The translations under genes and the position numbers were made by a program. Positions 33,528 through 43,515 of a DNA stretch of 64,000 nucleotides are shown piece after piece. The first letter of the stretch is position 1. Every line of letters starts with the position of its first letter. The notes under the pieces are model-generated. The model did no database searches. It saw nothing but the letters and a program-made list of their open reading frames with translations, and was not told the origin of the DNA. This stretch comes from Pseudomonas prosekii (GTDB lineage: Bacteria; Pseudomonadota; Gammaproteobacteria; Pseudomonadales; Pseudomonadaceae): assembly GCF_900105155.1 (NCBI RefSeq), contig NZ_LT629762.1:372001-436000 (forward strand). Direction: 5' to 3'.

Positions 33528-34697
33528 ATGAATCCTGACATTCCTCTTCAACTTCTGGGCGGCATCACGGCGCGCGAATTCCTGCGTGACTACTGGCAGA
33601 AAAAACCACTGCTGATCCGCCAGGCAATGCCTGATTTCGAAAGCCCGATCGACCCGGACGAACTGGCCGGCCTGGCGCTGGAAGAAGAAGTTGAATCGCG
33701 TCTGGTGATCGAGCACGGCGAGCGTCCCTGGGAAATGCGTCGCGGCCCGTTCGCTGAAGACGAGTTCAGCAAATTGCCGGAAACCGAGTGGACCTTGCTG
33801 GTGCAAGCGGTCGATCAGTTCGTGCCGGAAGTCAGCGAACTGCTGGAAAACTTCCGTTTCCTGCCGAGCTGGCGCGTCGATGACGTGATGATCAGCTTCG
33901 CTGCACCGGGTGGCAGCGTTGGTCCGCACTTCGATAACTACGACGTGTTCCTGCTGCAAGGTCACGGCAAGCGCAATTGGAAAATCGGCCAGATGTGCGA
34001 TTCCGAGAGCACCCTGCTGCCGCACGCAGACCTGCGCATTCTTGCCGACTTCGAAGCCACCGATGAGTGGGTTCTGGAGCCGGGCGACATGCTTTATCTG
34101 CCGCCGCGTCTGGCCCATTGTGGCGTTGCGGTTGACGACTGCATGACCTACTCGGTCGGCTTCCGCGCACCAAGCGCCTCGGAAGTGCTGACGCATTTCA
34201 CCGACTTCCTCAGCCAGTTCCTGACTGACGAAGAGCGCTACACCGATGCCGACGCCCTGCCGGCAGTCGATCCGCACCAAATTCAGCACGACGCGCTTGA
34301 TCGCTTGAAAGCCTTGCTGGCCGAGCACATGAGCGACGAGCGTCTGCTGCTGACCTGGTTCGGCCAGTACATGACCGAACCGCGCTACCCGGAATTGGTG
34401 GTTGGCCCGGAAGAAATCGAAGAAGAAGACTTCCTCGCCAGCCTCGAAGAAGGCGCAGTGCTGATCCGCAACCCGAGCGCGCGCATGGCGTGGTCCGAAG
34501 TCGATGACGACTTGCTGTTGTTCGCCAGCGGCCAGAGCCGTTACCTGCCGGGCAAACTGCGCGAGCTGCTGAAGCTGATCTGCGCGGCTGACGCTCTGCA
34601 CAGCGATAACCTCGGCGCATGGCTGAGCGATGAAGACGGTCGCGGCTTGCTGTGCGAATTGGTCAAGCAAGGCAGCCTGGGGTTTGCTGATGAATAA
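33528..34697 (+). CDS. roxA: Ribosomal protein L16 arginine hydroxylase (RoxA/YcfD family)
   Basis: Fe(II)/2-oxoglutarate-dependent oxygenase with a JmjC/cupin core that hydroxylates an arginine of ribosomal protein L16. The 389-residue protein has the metal motif HFDNYDVFLLQ (His and Asp ligands), QGHGKRNWKIG, and a distal His in PPRLAHCGVAV, then a winged-helix C-terminal part. It follows purB after 86 nt, and its last 8 bases overlap the start of the GNAT gene. Confidence 0.88.
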   Translation: MNPDIPLQLLGGITAREFLRDYWQKKPLLIRQAMPDFESPIDPDELAGLALEEEVESRLVIEHGERPWEMRRGPFAEDEFSKLPETEWTLLVQAVDQFVPEVSELLENFRFLPSWRVDDVMISFAAPGGSVGPHFDNYDVFLLQGHGKRNWKIGQMCDSESTLLPHADLRILADFEATDEWVLEPGDMLYLPPRLAHCGVAVDDCMTYSVGFRAPSASEVLTHFTDFLSQFLTDEERYTDADALPAVDPHQIQHDALDRLKALLAEHMSDERLLLTWFGQYMTEPRYPELVVGPEEIEEEDFLASLEEGAVLIRNPSARMAWSEVDDDLLLFASGQSRYLPGKLRELLKLICAADALHSDNLGAWLSDEDGRGLLCELVKQGSLGFADE

Positions 34698-35115
34698 AAT
34701 CCACGTTCGTGTCGCAGACTGGCAAAAGGATATCGCCGAGATCCGGCGCATTCGTGAGACGGTGTTCATCGCCGAGCAATCCGTTCCACCTGAACTGGAA
34801 TGGGATGCCGATGACGCCACAGCGGTGCATTTCCTCGCATACGAAGGCGACTTTCCGATTGGCACCGCGCGCCTGTTGCCCGATGGGCACATTGGTCGCG
34901 TGTCGGTGCTCAAGGACTGGCGCGGTTTGAAAGTGGGCGATGCGCTGATGCAAGCAGTGATCGGCGAAGCTGAAAAACGCGGGTTGAAGCAGCAAATGCT
35001 CAGCGCGCAGGTGCAGGCCACGGCGTTCTATGAGCGTTTGGGCTTCAGCCTGGTCAGTGAGGAATTCCTCGAAGCCGGGATTCCACATGTCGACATGGTC
35101 CGGCATTCGGTCTGA
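34690..35115 (+). CDS. GNAT family N-acetyltransferase
   Basis: A 141-residue acetyltransferase-like protein resembling the ElaA/YjcF group. It shows IAEIRRIRETVFIAEQSVP at the N-terminus, FPIGTARLLPDGHIGRVSVL, and the acetyl-CoA-loop region VLKDWRGLKVGDALMQAV. It lacks a strict Q/RxxGxG/A sequence; WRGLKVGDAL replaces it, so the loop is atypical. Overlap with roxA (8 nt) implies translational coupling. The acceptor substrate is unknown. Confidence 0.82.
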   Translation: MNKIHVRVADWQKDIAEIRRIRETVFIAEQSVPPELEWDADDATAVHFLAYEGDFPIGTARLLPDGHIGRVSVLKDWRGLKVGDALMQAVIGEAEKRGLKQQMLSAQVQATAFYERLGFSLVSEEFLEAGIPHVDMVRHSV

Positions 35116-35126
35116 GACCGAGTAGC

Positions 35127-35201
35127 CCCCATCGCGAGCAAGCTCGCTCCCACAATTGGAATGCATTCCCCTGTGGGAGCGAGCTTGCTCGCGATAGGGG
35201 C
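35127..35201. repeat. REPIN, short spacer
   Basis: CGCGAGCAAGCTCGCTCCCA and TGGGAGCGAGCTTGCTCGCG separated by only about 24 nt, with extra pairing of CCCCATCG and CGATAGGGG at the outer ends. It is the same subtype as at 2250 but with a shorter middle. Confidence 0.88.
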
Positions 35202-35215
35202 TTCAAGAACACCAC

Positions 35216-35252
35216 AAAACGCCCCGCCATCTTCGGATGCCGGGGCGTTTTG
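35216..35252 (+). terminator. Terminator after the roxA-GNAT pair
   Basis: AAAACGCCCC and GGGGCGTTTT pair around a long GCCATCTTCGGATGC inner stem-loop, making a strong hairpin. The T-run is short, but both strands have a tract. Confidence 0.75.
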
Positions 35253-35330
35253 CTGTGCGCGATTCAACTTGCCCCACCCCGTGCCGACAAACTGGCAATA
35301 TCAAGCCTTTCGAAAGCGGAGATAACGGAC

Positions 35331-36092
35331 ATGTCCCTACGCACCCTGCTCACCACGCTGCTGCTGACCTGCAGTTTTTCGGTCATGGCCGCCACCGAAA
35401 TTGTGCCCCTGAGCTACCACACCAGCGCCGACATGCTGCCGATGGCGCAGGATTTCATCGGCAAGGACGGCCAGGTCAGCGCCTACGGCAATCAACTGAT
35501 CGTCAACGCTGACCAACGCAAGATCGACGAACTCAAAGCGCTGATCGCGCAGCTGGATACCCAACCCAAGCGCCTGCTGATCACCGTCGACACCAACGAA
35601 AACAATTACCAGGGCGATCAGGGTTATTCGGTGAATGGCGTCAAGCCGAGCCAGACCCGCATCATCAACCGCAGCACCAACAGCCGTGATGGCGGCGTCC
35701 AGCAAATCCAGGCCAGCGAAGGTTCACCGGCGCTGATCCAGGTCGGCCAAAGCGTGCCGTTGACCAGCAGCCAGACCGATTCCTACGGTGATTTGCGCAG
35801 CCAGACCGAATATCGCAACGTCACACAGGGTTTCTACGTCACTGCCAGCGTCACCGGTGACATCGTTCACTTGGCAATCGGTACCAATCGTGACCGCATG
35901 AGCCAGGAACGTCCCGATGTAGTGAATGTGCAAAGTACCGACACAACTGTCACCGGGCGCCTGGGCGAGTGGATCACCCTCGCCGGCGTGAACCGGCAGA
36001 CTCAGGCCGACAAACAGGGCCTGACCCGCAGCTACTCTACTCAGGGCCGCGATGACATGACGCTGCGAGTGAAAGTCGACACGCTGGACTAA
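35331..36092 (+). CDS. Periplasmic protein with a stand-alone secretin N-domain
   Basis: A 253-residue protein with a signal peptide (MSLRTLLTTLLLTCSFSVMA) and then a NolW/secretin-type N-domain: EIVPLSYHTSADMLPMAQDF, QLIVNADQRKIDELKALIAQ and LDTQPKRLLITVDT. The C-terminal half starts with LIQVGQSVPL, as at the beginning of a secretin core, but then lacks the membrane-inserting beta-barrel. No pilus or secretion genes surround it. It could bind another secretin or be a degenerate one; the function is unknown. It lies just ahead of the aceA control region. Confidence 0.75.
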   Translation: MSLRTLLTTLLLTCSFSVMAATEIVPLSYHTSADMLPMAQDFIGKDGQVSAYGNQLIVNADQRKIDELKALIAQLDTQPKRLLITVDTNENNYQGDQGYSVNGVKPSQTRIINRSTNSRDGGVQQIQASEGSPALIQVGQSVPLTSSQTDSYGDLRSQTEYRNVTQGFYVTASVTGDIVHLAIGTNRDRMSQERPDVVNVQSTDTTVTGRLGEWITLAGVNRQTQADKQGLTRSYSTQGRDDMTLRVKVDTLD

Positions 36093-36111
36093 AGCACCGA
36101 AAACTGACTGA

Positions 36112-36129
36112 TTAGTCGTATTAGACTAA
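36112..36129. promoter_or_regulatory. Small palindrome TTAGTC-N6-GACTAA
   Basis: A perfect 6-bp inverted repeat 20 nt after the end of the secretin-like gene and just ahead of the RccR-like site. It could be an operator half of the aceA control region; no known regulator is assigned. Confidence 0.35.
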
Positions 36130-36131
36130 AG

Positions 36132-36159
36132 ATGTAGTGCTTGAAAAAAAGCACTACAA
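36132..36159. promoter_or_regulatory. RccR operator upstream of aceA
   Basis: TGTAGT (36133-36138) and ACTACA (36153-36158) are inverted around 14 bases, and the inner GC/GC extends the palindrome. The published RccR work in P. fluorescens describes a 28-bp pseudo-palindrome at aceA, which this length and sequence match. It lies 7 bp before a candidate -35. RccR senses the Entner-Doudoroff intermediate KDPG. Confidence 0.75.
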
Positions 36160-36164
36160 AACGT

Positions 36165-36193
36165 TTGACGGGCTAAAAAAGCAAAGGCATGAT
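36165..36193 (+). promoter_or_regulatory. Candidate aceA promoter
   Basis: TTGACG (36165-36170), 17 bases, then CATGAT (36188-36193), a good -35 and a moderate -10. It is directly downstream of the RccR-like site. The leader to aceA would be about 365 nt. The remaining stretch up to 36564 has a GGGCCC-rich hairpin near 36217 but no gene I can support. Confidence 0.42.
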
Positions 36194-36564
36194 GGCCTCG
36201 CTCCCGCTAATCAGGGGCCCTGGAAAGGGCCTTCGGATCGACGCCTGCATCTACCCCGCAAGCCGATTCGTGTCTGTACCGCCCACAAGGTGTGTTTGAC
36301 GAGGTTGCCGACTGGAACGAAGTTGTCCCGAGGGACGGAAGCGTAATTAGGTAACCCGGCTCCACACTGATGTTTGTATGAAGGCCCACGACGCCCGAAT
36401 GCGCTCGCCAGTTCGCCCTTACCTGCTCACTTCCCCTCGAGCCCATCGTTCATCCCGTCGCCACCCCCGCCGAATCCGACTTGAGCACCTAAGCTTCTGG
36501 TCAGCGAGCATGAATTTTTCACCCAAGACGACTTTTCATACAAGACGCGACGAGGTTTAACTCC

Positions 36565-37890
36565 ATGGCACTGACACGCGAACAGCAAATTGCAGCCCTC
36601 GAAAAAGACTGGGCTGAAAACCCACGCTGGAAAGGCGTGACACGCGCTTACTCCGCTGCTGACGTCGTCCGCCTGCGCGGTTCGGTTCAACCTGAGCACA
36701 CCTTTGCAAAACTCGGCGCCGAAAAGCTCTGGAACCTGGTCACCCAAGGTGCCAAGCCGTCCTTCCGTCCTGAGAAAGATTTCGTCAACTGCATGGGCGC
36801 CCTGACTGGCGGCCAGGCTGTTCAGCAAGTCAAAGCCGGTATCCAGGCTATTTACCTGTCGGGCTGGCAAGTGGCTGCGGACAACAACTCCGCCGAATCG
36901 ATGTACCCGGACCAATCGCTGTACCCGGTGGACTCGGTGCCAACCGTGGTCAAGCGCATCAACAACTCGTTCCGTCGTGCTGACCAGATCCAGTGGAAAG
37001 CCGGTAAAGGTCCGGGCGACGAAGGCTACATCGACTACTTCGCACCAATCGTGGCTGACGCCGAAGCCGGTTTCGGCGGTGTACTGAACGCTTACGAATT
37101 GATGAAAAGCATGATCGAAGCAGGCGCCGCCGGCGTTCACTTCGAAGACCAGCTGGCTTCCGTGAAAAAATGCGGGCACATGGGCGGCAAGGTTCTGGTG
37201 CCAACCCAGGAAGCCGTACAGAAGCTGACCGCTGCTCGTCTGGCGGCTGACGTTGCCGGCACACCGACCATCATTCTGGCGCGTACCGACGCTAACGCAG
37301 CTGACCTGCTGACCTCCGATTGCGACCCGTACGACCAGCCATTCGTGACTGGCGAACGCACCCAGGAAGGTTTCTACAAAGTGCGCGCCGGTCTCGACCA
37401 GGCAATCGCTCGCGGCCTGGCCTACGCGCCGTACGCCGACCTGATCTGGTGCGAAACCGCCAAGCCGGATCTGGACGAAGCTCGTCGCTTTGCTGAAGCG
37501 ATCAAAAAGGAATACCCGGACCAACTGCTGTCGTACAACTGCTCGCCTTCCTTCAACTGGAAGAAAAACCTGGACGACGCGACCATCGCCAAGTTCCAGC
37601 GCGAACTGTCCGCCATGGGTTACAAGCACCAGTTCATCACCCTGGCCGGCATTCACAACATGTGGCACAGCATGTTCAACCTGGCGCACGACTACGCCCG
37701 CAACGACATGACTGCTTACGTGAAGCTGCAAGAGCAGGAATTCGCTGACGCCGCCAAGGGTTACACCTTCGTTGCGCACCAGCAGGAAGTGGGCACCGGC
37801 TACTTCGACGACATGACCACCGTGATTCAGGGCGGCTCGTCTTCGGTCACCGCGCTGACCGGTTCGACTGAAGAAGAACAGTTCCACTGA
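36565..37890 (+). CDS. aceA: Isocitrate lyase
   Basis: First enzyme of the glyoxylate shunt; splits isocitrate to glyoxylate and succinate. The 441-residue protein has the catalytic loop KKCGHMGGK (active-site Cys) and the conserved [12 protein letters not shown]. The sequence ends TEEEQFH. CGAGG lies 9 nt before ATG 36565. It is preceded by a 472-bp region with an RccR-like site and candidate promoter. Its own terminator separates it from nuo. Confidence 0.97.
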   Translation: MALTREQQIAALEKDWAENPRWKGVTRAYSAADVVRLRGSVQPEHTFAKLGAEKLWNLVTQGAKPSFRPEKDFVNCMGALTGGQAVQQVKAGIQAIYLSGWQVAADNNSAESMYPDQSLYPVDSVPTVVKRINNSFRRADQIQWKAGKGPGDEGYIDYFAPIVADAEAGFGGVLNAYELMKSMIEAGAAGVHFEDQLASVKKCGHMGGKVLVPTQEAVQKLTAARLAADVAGTPTIILARTDANAADLLTSDCDPYDQPFVTGERTQEGFYKVRAGLDQAIARGLAYAPYADLIWCETAKPDLDEARRFAEAIKKEYPDQLLSYNCSPSFNWKKNLDDATIAKFQRELSAMGYKHQFITLAGIHNMWHSMFNLAHDYARNDMTAYVKLQEQEFADAAKGYTFVAHQQEVGTGYFDDMTTVIQGGSSSVTALTGSTEEEQFH

Positions 37891-37949
37891 TAGCTGAGCA
37901 AACGGCCGCTGCGTACCGATAAAAAGCTAACCGCAACGCCGCACATCTA

Positions 37950-37979
37950 ACGCCCCGACAGGTTCGGGGCGTTTTTTTG
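37950..37979 (+). terminator. aceA terminator
   Basis: ACGCCCCGA and TCGGGGCGT around a short loop, then seven T. It lies about 60 nt past the aceA stop. Confidence 0.9.
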
Positions 37980-38006
37980 CGTGGGATTTCTTCCGTCCCA
38001 CCTTCC

Positions 38007-38141
38007 CTGTAGCAGCTGCCGAAGGCTGCGTTCGAGGACGAAGTCCTCGCTGATCCCACGAATTGAACTCACCTGAAAAACATCACCGCTTGATTAACGA
38101 CTGCTGCGCAGCCGAACGCAGCCTTCGGCAGCTGCTACAGG
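38007..38141. repeat. Inverted repeat pair, TGTAGCAGCTGCCGA type
   Basis: CTGTAGCAGCTGCCGAAGGC (from 38009) is mirrored by GCCTTCGGCAGCTGCTACAG (to 38140), with GAGGACGAAGTCCTC as a separate hairpin inside. It is the same class as the repeat at 29506, and again lies between a terminator and the next gene. Confidence 0.85.
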
Positions 38142-38299
38142 GATGTGCGCGTAGCGGACCTTGCGCGAAAAAACATTGATCCAGAGCGGTATCGCGATCG
38201 CCAAAACCGGGTAAAACCTGCCCACGTGCAACTTGCAGTAACGGCTATATAAGACAACTTCCCACTCACTCGCCCGTTAAACACTTTGAAAACCGCCGC

Positions 38300-38364
38300 A
38301 AACAATATTGATTATCATTTAGCCACAACTTTGTTCGTTACATTTGCCACAAAACAATATTGAT
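38300..38364 (+). promoter_or_regulatory. nuo upstream region: two direct repeats and a Fur-like box
   Basis: AAACAATATTGAT occurs at 38300-38312 and again at 38352-38364, exactly 52 bp apart (about five helix turns). The first copy runs into TGATTATCATT (38309-38319), and the 19 bases at 38304-38322 match 13 of 19 of the Fur consensus. This AT-rich stretch lies about 210-270 nt ahead of nuoA. Fur control is a suggestion only. The rest of the 680-bp gap carries the terminator and the repeat. Confidence 0.35.
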
Positions 38365-38570
38365 GAAATGCCGGCTAATGCCCGGAGCGCATGGGTCGCA
38401 GGGCTGTGGAGGTACGCTATGTCCTTATTCCGCTAAATAATTTCGCCACAGGAATTTTACTTGCACGGTGTTGTGCCATAAAATCACCGCGATTGATTGC
38501 TGCGACATATCGTCACTGCTTTGTTTCTATCAAGCTCAGAGACCTTTGCTCTCTGTTAAGGATTACCAGC

Positions 38571-38984
38571 ATGCCCGAAGCGACAGGACTCATGGCCCAC
38601 AACTGGGGCTTTGCCATTTTCCTTCTGGGCGTCGTCGGCCTCTGCGCCTTCATGCTCGGCGTCTCCAGCCTCCTCGGGTCAAAAGCCTGGGGCCGCAGCA
38701 AAAACGAACCGTTCGAGTCCGGCATGCTACCTACAGGTGGCGCCCGCTTGCGGCTCTCAGCCAAATTCTATCTGGTCGCGATGCTCTTCGTGATCTTCGA
38801 TATCGAAGCCCTATTTCTCTTTGCCTGGTCTGTGTCCGTCCGCGAAAGCGGCTGGACCGGATTCGTCGAAGCTCTCGTTTTCATAGCAATTCTGTTGGCA
38901 GGTCTTGTCTACCTGTTCCGAGTGGGCGCCCTTGACTGGGCTCCGGAAGCTCGTCGCAAGCGGCAGGCGAAGCTGAAACAATGA
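38571..38984 (+). CDS. nuoA: NADH-quinone oxidoreductase subunit A
   Basis: Small membrane subunit of respiratory Complex I near the quinone site. The 137 residues have three hydrophobic segments and the conserved loop [20 protein letters not shown], which lines the quinone tunnel, and [19 protein letters not shown]. The ATG 38571 has TAAGGA about 8 nt upstream; the open frame starts 180 nt earlier without homology. It is the first gene of the 13-gene nuo operon. Confidence 0.95.
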   Translation: MPEATGLMAHNWGFAIFLLGVVGLCAFMLGVSSLLGSKAWGRSKNEPFESGMLPTGGARLRLSAKFYLVAMLFVIFDIEALFLFAWSVSVRESGWTGFVEALVFIAILLAGLVYLFRVGALDWAPEARRKRQAKLKQ

Positions 38985-38994
38985 GGCTTTGGCA

Positions 38995-39669
38995 ATGCAA
39001 TACAATCTCACCAGGATCGACCCCGATGCTCCTAACGAGCAGTATCCGATTGGCGAACGGGAAACCGTTTCCGATCCGTTAGAAGATCAAGTTCACAAAA
39101 ACATCTTCATGGGCAAGCTCGAAGACGTGCTTAACGGCACGATCAACTGGGGGCGCAAGAACTCCCTGTGGCCGTACAACTTCGGTCTTTCGTGCTGCTA
39201 CGTGGAAATGACCACCGCCTTCACGGCGCCCCACGACATCGCGCGCTTTGGCGCCGAAGTTATCCGGGCATCGCCACGTCAGGCGGACTTCATGGTTATC
39301 GCCGGTACCTGCTTCATCAAGATGGCGCCGATCATTCAGCGTCTCTACGAGCAAATGCTCGAGCCTAAATGGGTTATTTCCATGGGTTCGTGCGCCAACT
39401 CCGGTGGCATGTACGACATCTACTCCGTCGTTCAAGGGGTGGACAAGTTCCTGCCCGTGGACGTCTACGTGCCTGGCTGCCCGCCCCGTCCGGAAGCTTT
39501 TCTGCAAGGCTTGATGCTCTTGCAAGAGTCGATTGGACAGGAGCGTCGTCCGCTTTCCTGGGTCGTCGGTGATCAAGGCGTGTATCGCGCCGAGATGCCT
39601 TCGCAAAAGGAACAGCGCCGCGAACAGCGAATCGCAGTCACCAACCTGCGCAGCCCCGACGAAGTCTGA
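38995..39669 (+). CDS. nuoB: NADH-quinone oxidoreductase subunit B
   Basis: Peripheral-arm subunit that holds cluster N2, the last iron-sulfur donor to quinone. The 224-residue protein has the tandem LSCCYVEM cysteines, then MGSCANSGG and [10 protein letters not shown] for the other ligands. The ATG at 38995 has GAGG 8 nt upstream inside the end of nuoA; a TTG 6 nt earlier is less likely. The C-terminal tail ([11 protein letters not shown]) is charged. Confidence 0.96.
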   Translation: MQYNLTRIDPDAPNEQYPIGERETVSDPLEDQVHKNIFMGKLEDVLNGTINWGRKNSLWPYNFGLSCCYVEMTTAFTAPHDIARFGAEVIRASPRQADFMVIAGTCFIKMAPIIQRLYEQMLEPKWVISMGSCANSGGMYDIYSVVQGVDKFLPVDVYVPGCPPRPEAFLQGLMLLQESIGQERRPLSWVVGDQGVYRAEMPSQKEQRREQRIAVTNLRSPDEV

Positions 39670-39735
39670 TCCAGCTCCCCTTCTTAAATAGAACGAGAAC
39701 CTGGCTTCATTCTTTACGTTGACCGAAAGCGATAA

Positions 39736-41526
<1,791 letters not shown>

Positions 41527-41528
41527 GC

Positions 41529-42026
41529 ATGAACAGCACGCTTATCCAGACAGACCGTTTCACTTTGAGTGAAACCGAGCGCTCGGCCATCGAGCACGAG
41601 TTGCATCACTACGAAGACCCGCGCGCGGCGTCGATCGAAGCCCTGAAGATCGTCCAGAAGGAACGCGGCTGGGTGCCGGATGGCGCCCTGTACGCGATCG
41701 GCGAGATCCTCGGCATCCCGGCCAGCGACGTTGAAGGCGTGGCGACGTTCTACAGCCAGATCTTCCGTCAGCCGGTCGGCCGCCACATCATTCGCGTCTG
41801 CGACAGCATGGTCTGCTACATCGGCGGCCACGAGTCGGTGGTCAGCGAAATCCAGAGCAATCTGGGGATCGGCCTGGGTCAGACCACCGCCGATGGTCGT
41901 TTCACCCTGCTGCCGGTCTGCTGCCTCGGCAACTGCGACAAGGCGCCGGCGTTGATGATCGACGACGACACATTCGGTGACGTGCAGCCTGCTGGCGTCG
42001 CCCAATTGCTCGAGGGCTACGTATGA
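41529..42026 (+). CDS. nuoE: NADH-quinone oxidoreductase subunit E
   Basis: Subunit of the NADH-dehydrogenase module carrying the 2Fe-2S cluster N1a. The 165-residue protein has the four cysteines as [12 protein letters not shown] and [12 protein letters not shown]-terminal helices ([19 protein letters not shown]) form the contact with NuoF. Its stop overlaps the nuoF ATG by four bases, so the two are translationally coupled. Confidence 0.96.
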   Translation: MNSTLIQTDRFTLSETERSAIEHELHHYEDPRAASIEALKIVQKERGWVPDGALYAIGEILGIPASDVEGVATFYSQIFRQPVGRHIIRVCDSMVCYIGGHESVVSEIQSNLGIGLGQTTADGRFTLLPVCCLGNCDKAPALMIDDDTFGDVQPAGVAQLLEGYV

Positions 42027-43378
42027 CCCTGACTTCCTTCGGTCCTGCCAACCGCATCAAGCGTTCGGCCGAGACTCACCCGCTGACCTGGCGTCTGCGC
42101 GACGACGGCGAGGCCGTGTGGCTCGACGAATACCAGGCCAAGAACGGTTACGCCGCTGCGCGCAAAGCCTTCGCCGACATGGCCCAGGACGACATCGTCC
42201 AGACCGTGAAAGACGCCGGCCTCAAGGGTCGCGGCGGTGCAGGCTTCCCCACTGGCGTGAAGTGGGGCCTGATGCCCAAAGACGAATCCATCAACATCCG
42301 CTACCTGCTGTGCAACGCGGATGAAATGGAGCCGAACACCTGGAAAGACCGCATGCTGATGGAGCAACTGCCCCATCTGCTGATCGAAGGCATGCTGATC
42401 AGTGCCCGCGCGCTGAAAACCTACCGTGGCTACATCTTCCTGCGTGGCGAATACACCACCGCCGCCAAGCACCTCACCCGTGCCGTGGAAGAAGCCAAGT
42501 CTGCAGGCCTTTTGGGCAAGAACATCCTCGGTTCGGGTTTCGATTTCGAGCTGTTCGTCCACACCGGCGCCGGGCGTTACATCTGCGGTGAAGAAACCGC
42601 GCTGATCAACTCCCTCGAAGGCCGCCGCGCCAACCCGCGCTCCAAACCGCCCTTCCCTGCCGCCGTCGGCGTGTGGGGCAAGCCGACTTGCGTGAACAAC
42701 GTTGAAACCCTGTGCAACGTGCCGGCGATCATTGCCGACGGCGTCGACTGGTACAAATCGTTGGCGCGTGAAGGCAGTGAAGACATGGGCACCAAGCTCA
42801 TGGGCTTCTCCGGCAAGGTCAAGAACCCGGGCCTGTGGGAATTGCCATTCGGCGTCACCGGTCGCGAGTTGTTCGAAGACTACGCCGGCGGCATGCGCGA
42901 CGGCTTCAAGCTCAAGTGCTGGCAGCCTGGCGGCGCCGGTACCGGTTTCCTGTTGCCGGAACACCTCGACGCGCAAATGTACGCCGGCGGCATCGCCAAA
43001 GTGGGCACCCGCATGGGTACCGGCCTGGCCATGGCGGTCGACGACAGCGTCAACATGGTGTCCTTGCTGCGCAACATGGAAGAGTTCTTTTCCCGCGAAT
43101 CCTGTGGTTTCTGCACCCCGTGCCGCGACGGTTTGCCGTGGAGCGTCAAGCTGCTGCGCGCAATCGAAAACGGTGAAGGACAGGCCGGCGATATCGAGAC
43201 CCTGCTGGGTCTGGTCGGTTTCCTCGGCCCGGGCAAGACCTTCTGTGCTCACGCACCGGGCGCCGTGGAGCCGTTGGGCAGCGCAATCAAATACTTCCGT
43301 TCAGAGTTCGAAGCCGGCATCGCGCCCACCAGCGCCGTCGTCCCGCCTCTGGCAAGGCCGATCGTAGTCGGCGCGTAA
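42023..43378 (+). CDS. nuoF: NADH-quinone oxidoreductase subunit F
   Basis: NADH-binding, FMN-containing subunit that takes electrons from NADH and holds cluster N3. The 451-residue protein shows the nucleotide loop [35 protein letters not shown] (FMN region) and [12 protein letters not shown] with the cluster cysteines. It starts on the nuoE stop. A 137-nt gap with a hairpin follows before nuoG. Confidence 0.97.
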   Translation: MTLTSFGPANRIKRSAETHPLTWRLRDDGEAVWLDEYQAKNGYAAARKAFADMAQDDIVQTVKDAGLKGRGGAGFPTGVKWGLMPKDESINIRYLLCNADEMEPNTWKDRMLMEQLPHLLIEGMLISARALKTYRGYIFLRGEYTTAAKHLTRAVEEAKSAGLLGKNILGSGFDFELFVHTGAGRYICGEETALINSLEGRRANPRSKPPFPAAVGVWGKPTCVNNVETLCNVPAIIADGVDWYKSLAREGSEDMGTKLMGFSGKVKNPGLWELPFGVTGRELFEDYAGGMRDGFKLKCWQPGGAGTGFLLPEHLDAQMYAGGIAKVGTRMGTGLAMAVDDSVNMVSLLRNMEEFFSRESCGFCTPCRDGLPWSVKLLRAIENGEGQAGDIETLLGLVGFLGPGKTFCAHAPGAVEPLGSAIKYFRSEFEAGIAPTSAVVPPLARPIVVGA

Positions 43379-43389
43379 ACGCTTAAAAA

Positions 43390-43417
43390 AACGAAGGGTC
43401 CGTGCCCTTCGTTTTCT
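43390..43417 (+). terminator. Hairpin between nuoF and nuoG
   Basis: ACGAAGGG and CCCTTCGT around TCCGTG, then TTTT. It resembles a weak terminator, 12 nt after nuoF. As the operon continues, it may attenuate or mark a processing site; the T-run is only four long. Confidence 0.55.
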
Positions 43418-43515
43418 CGTGTGATGACGCCGCAAGCGGCTGTGTTGATTCACTCGAATAACAAGATTCCATTAGCCACGCCCGCTGACACCGGGCCAAC
43501 GAAGACCTTTGAACC

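Noticed and set aside
36137..36346. 69-codon ORF in the aceA leader
   Set aside because: No ribosome-binding site, and it starts inside the RccR-like palindrome. No similarity I recognise.
36378..36560. 60-codon ORF just upstream of aceA
   Set aside because: Ends inside the aceA ribosome-binding region, Ser/Arg/His-rich, no homology recognised.
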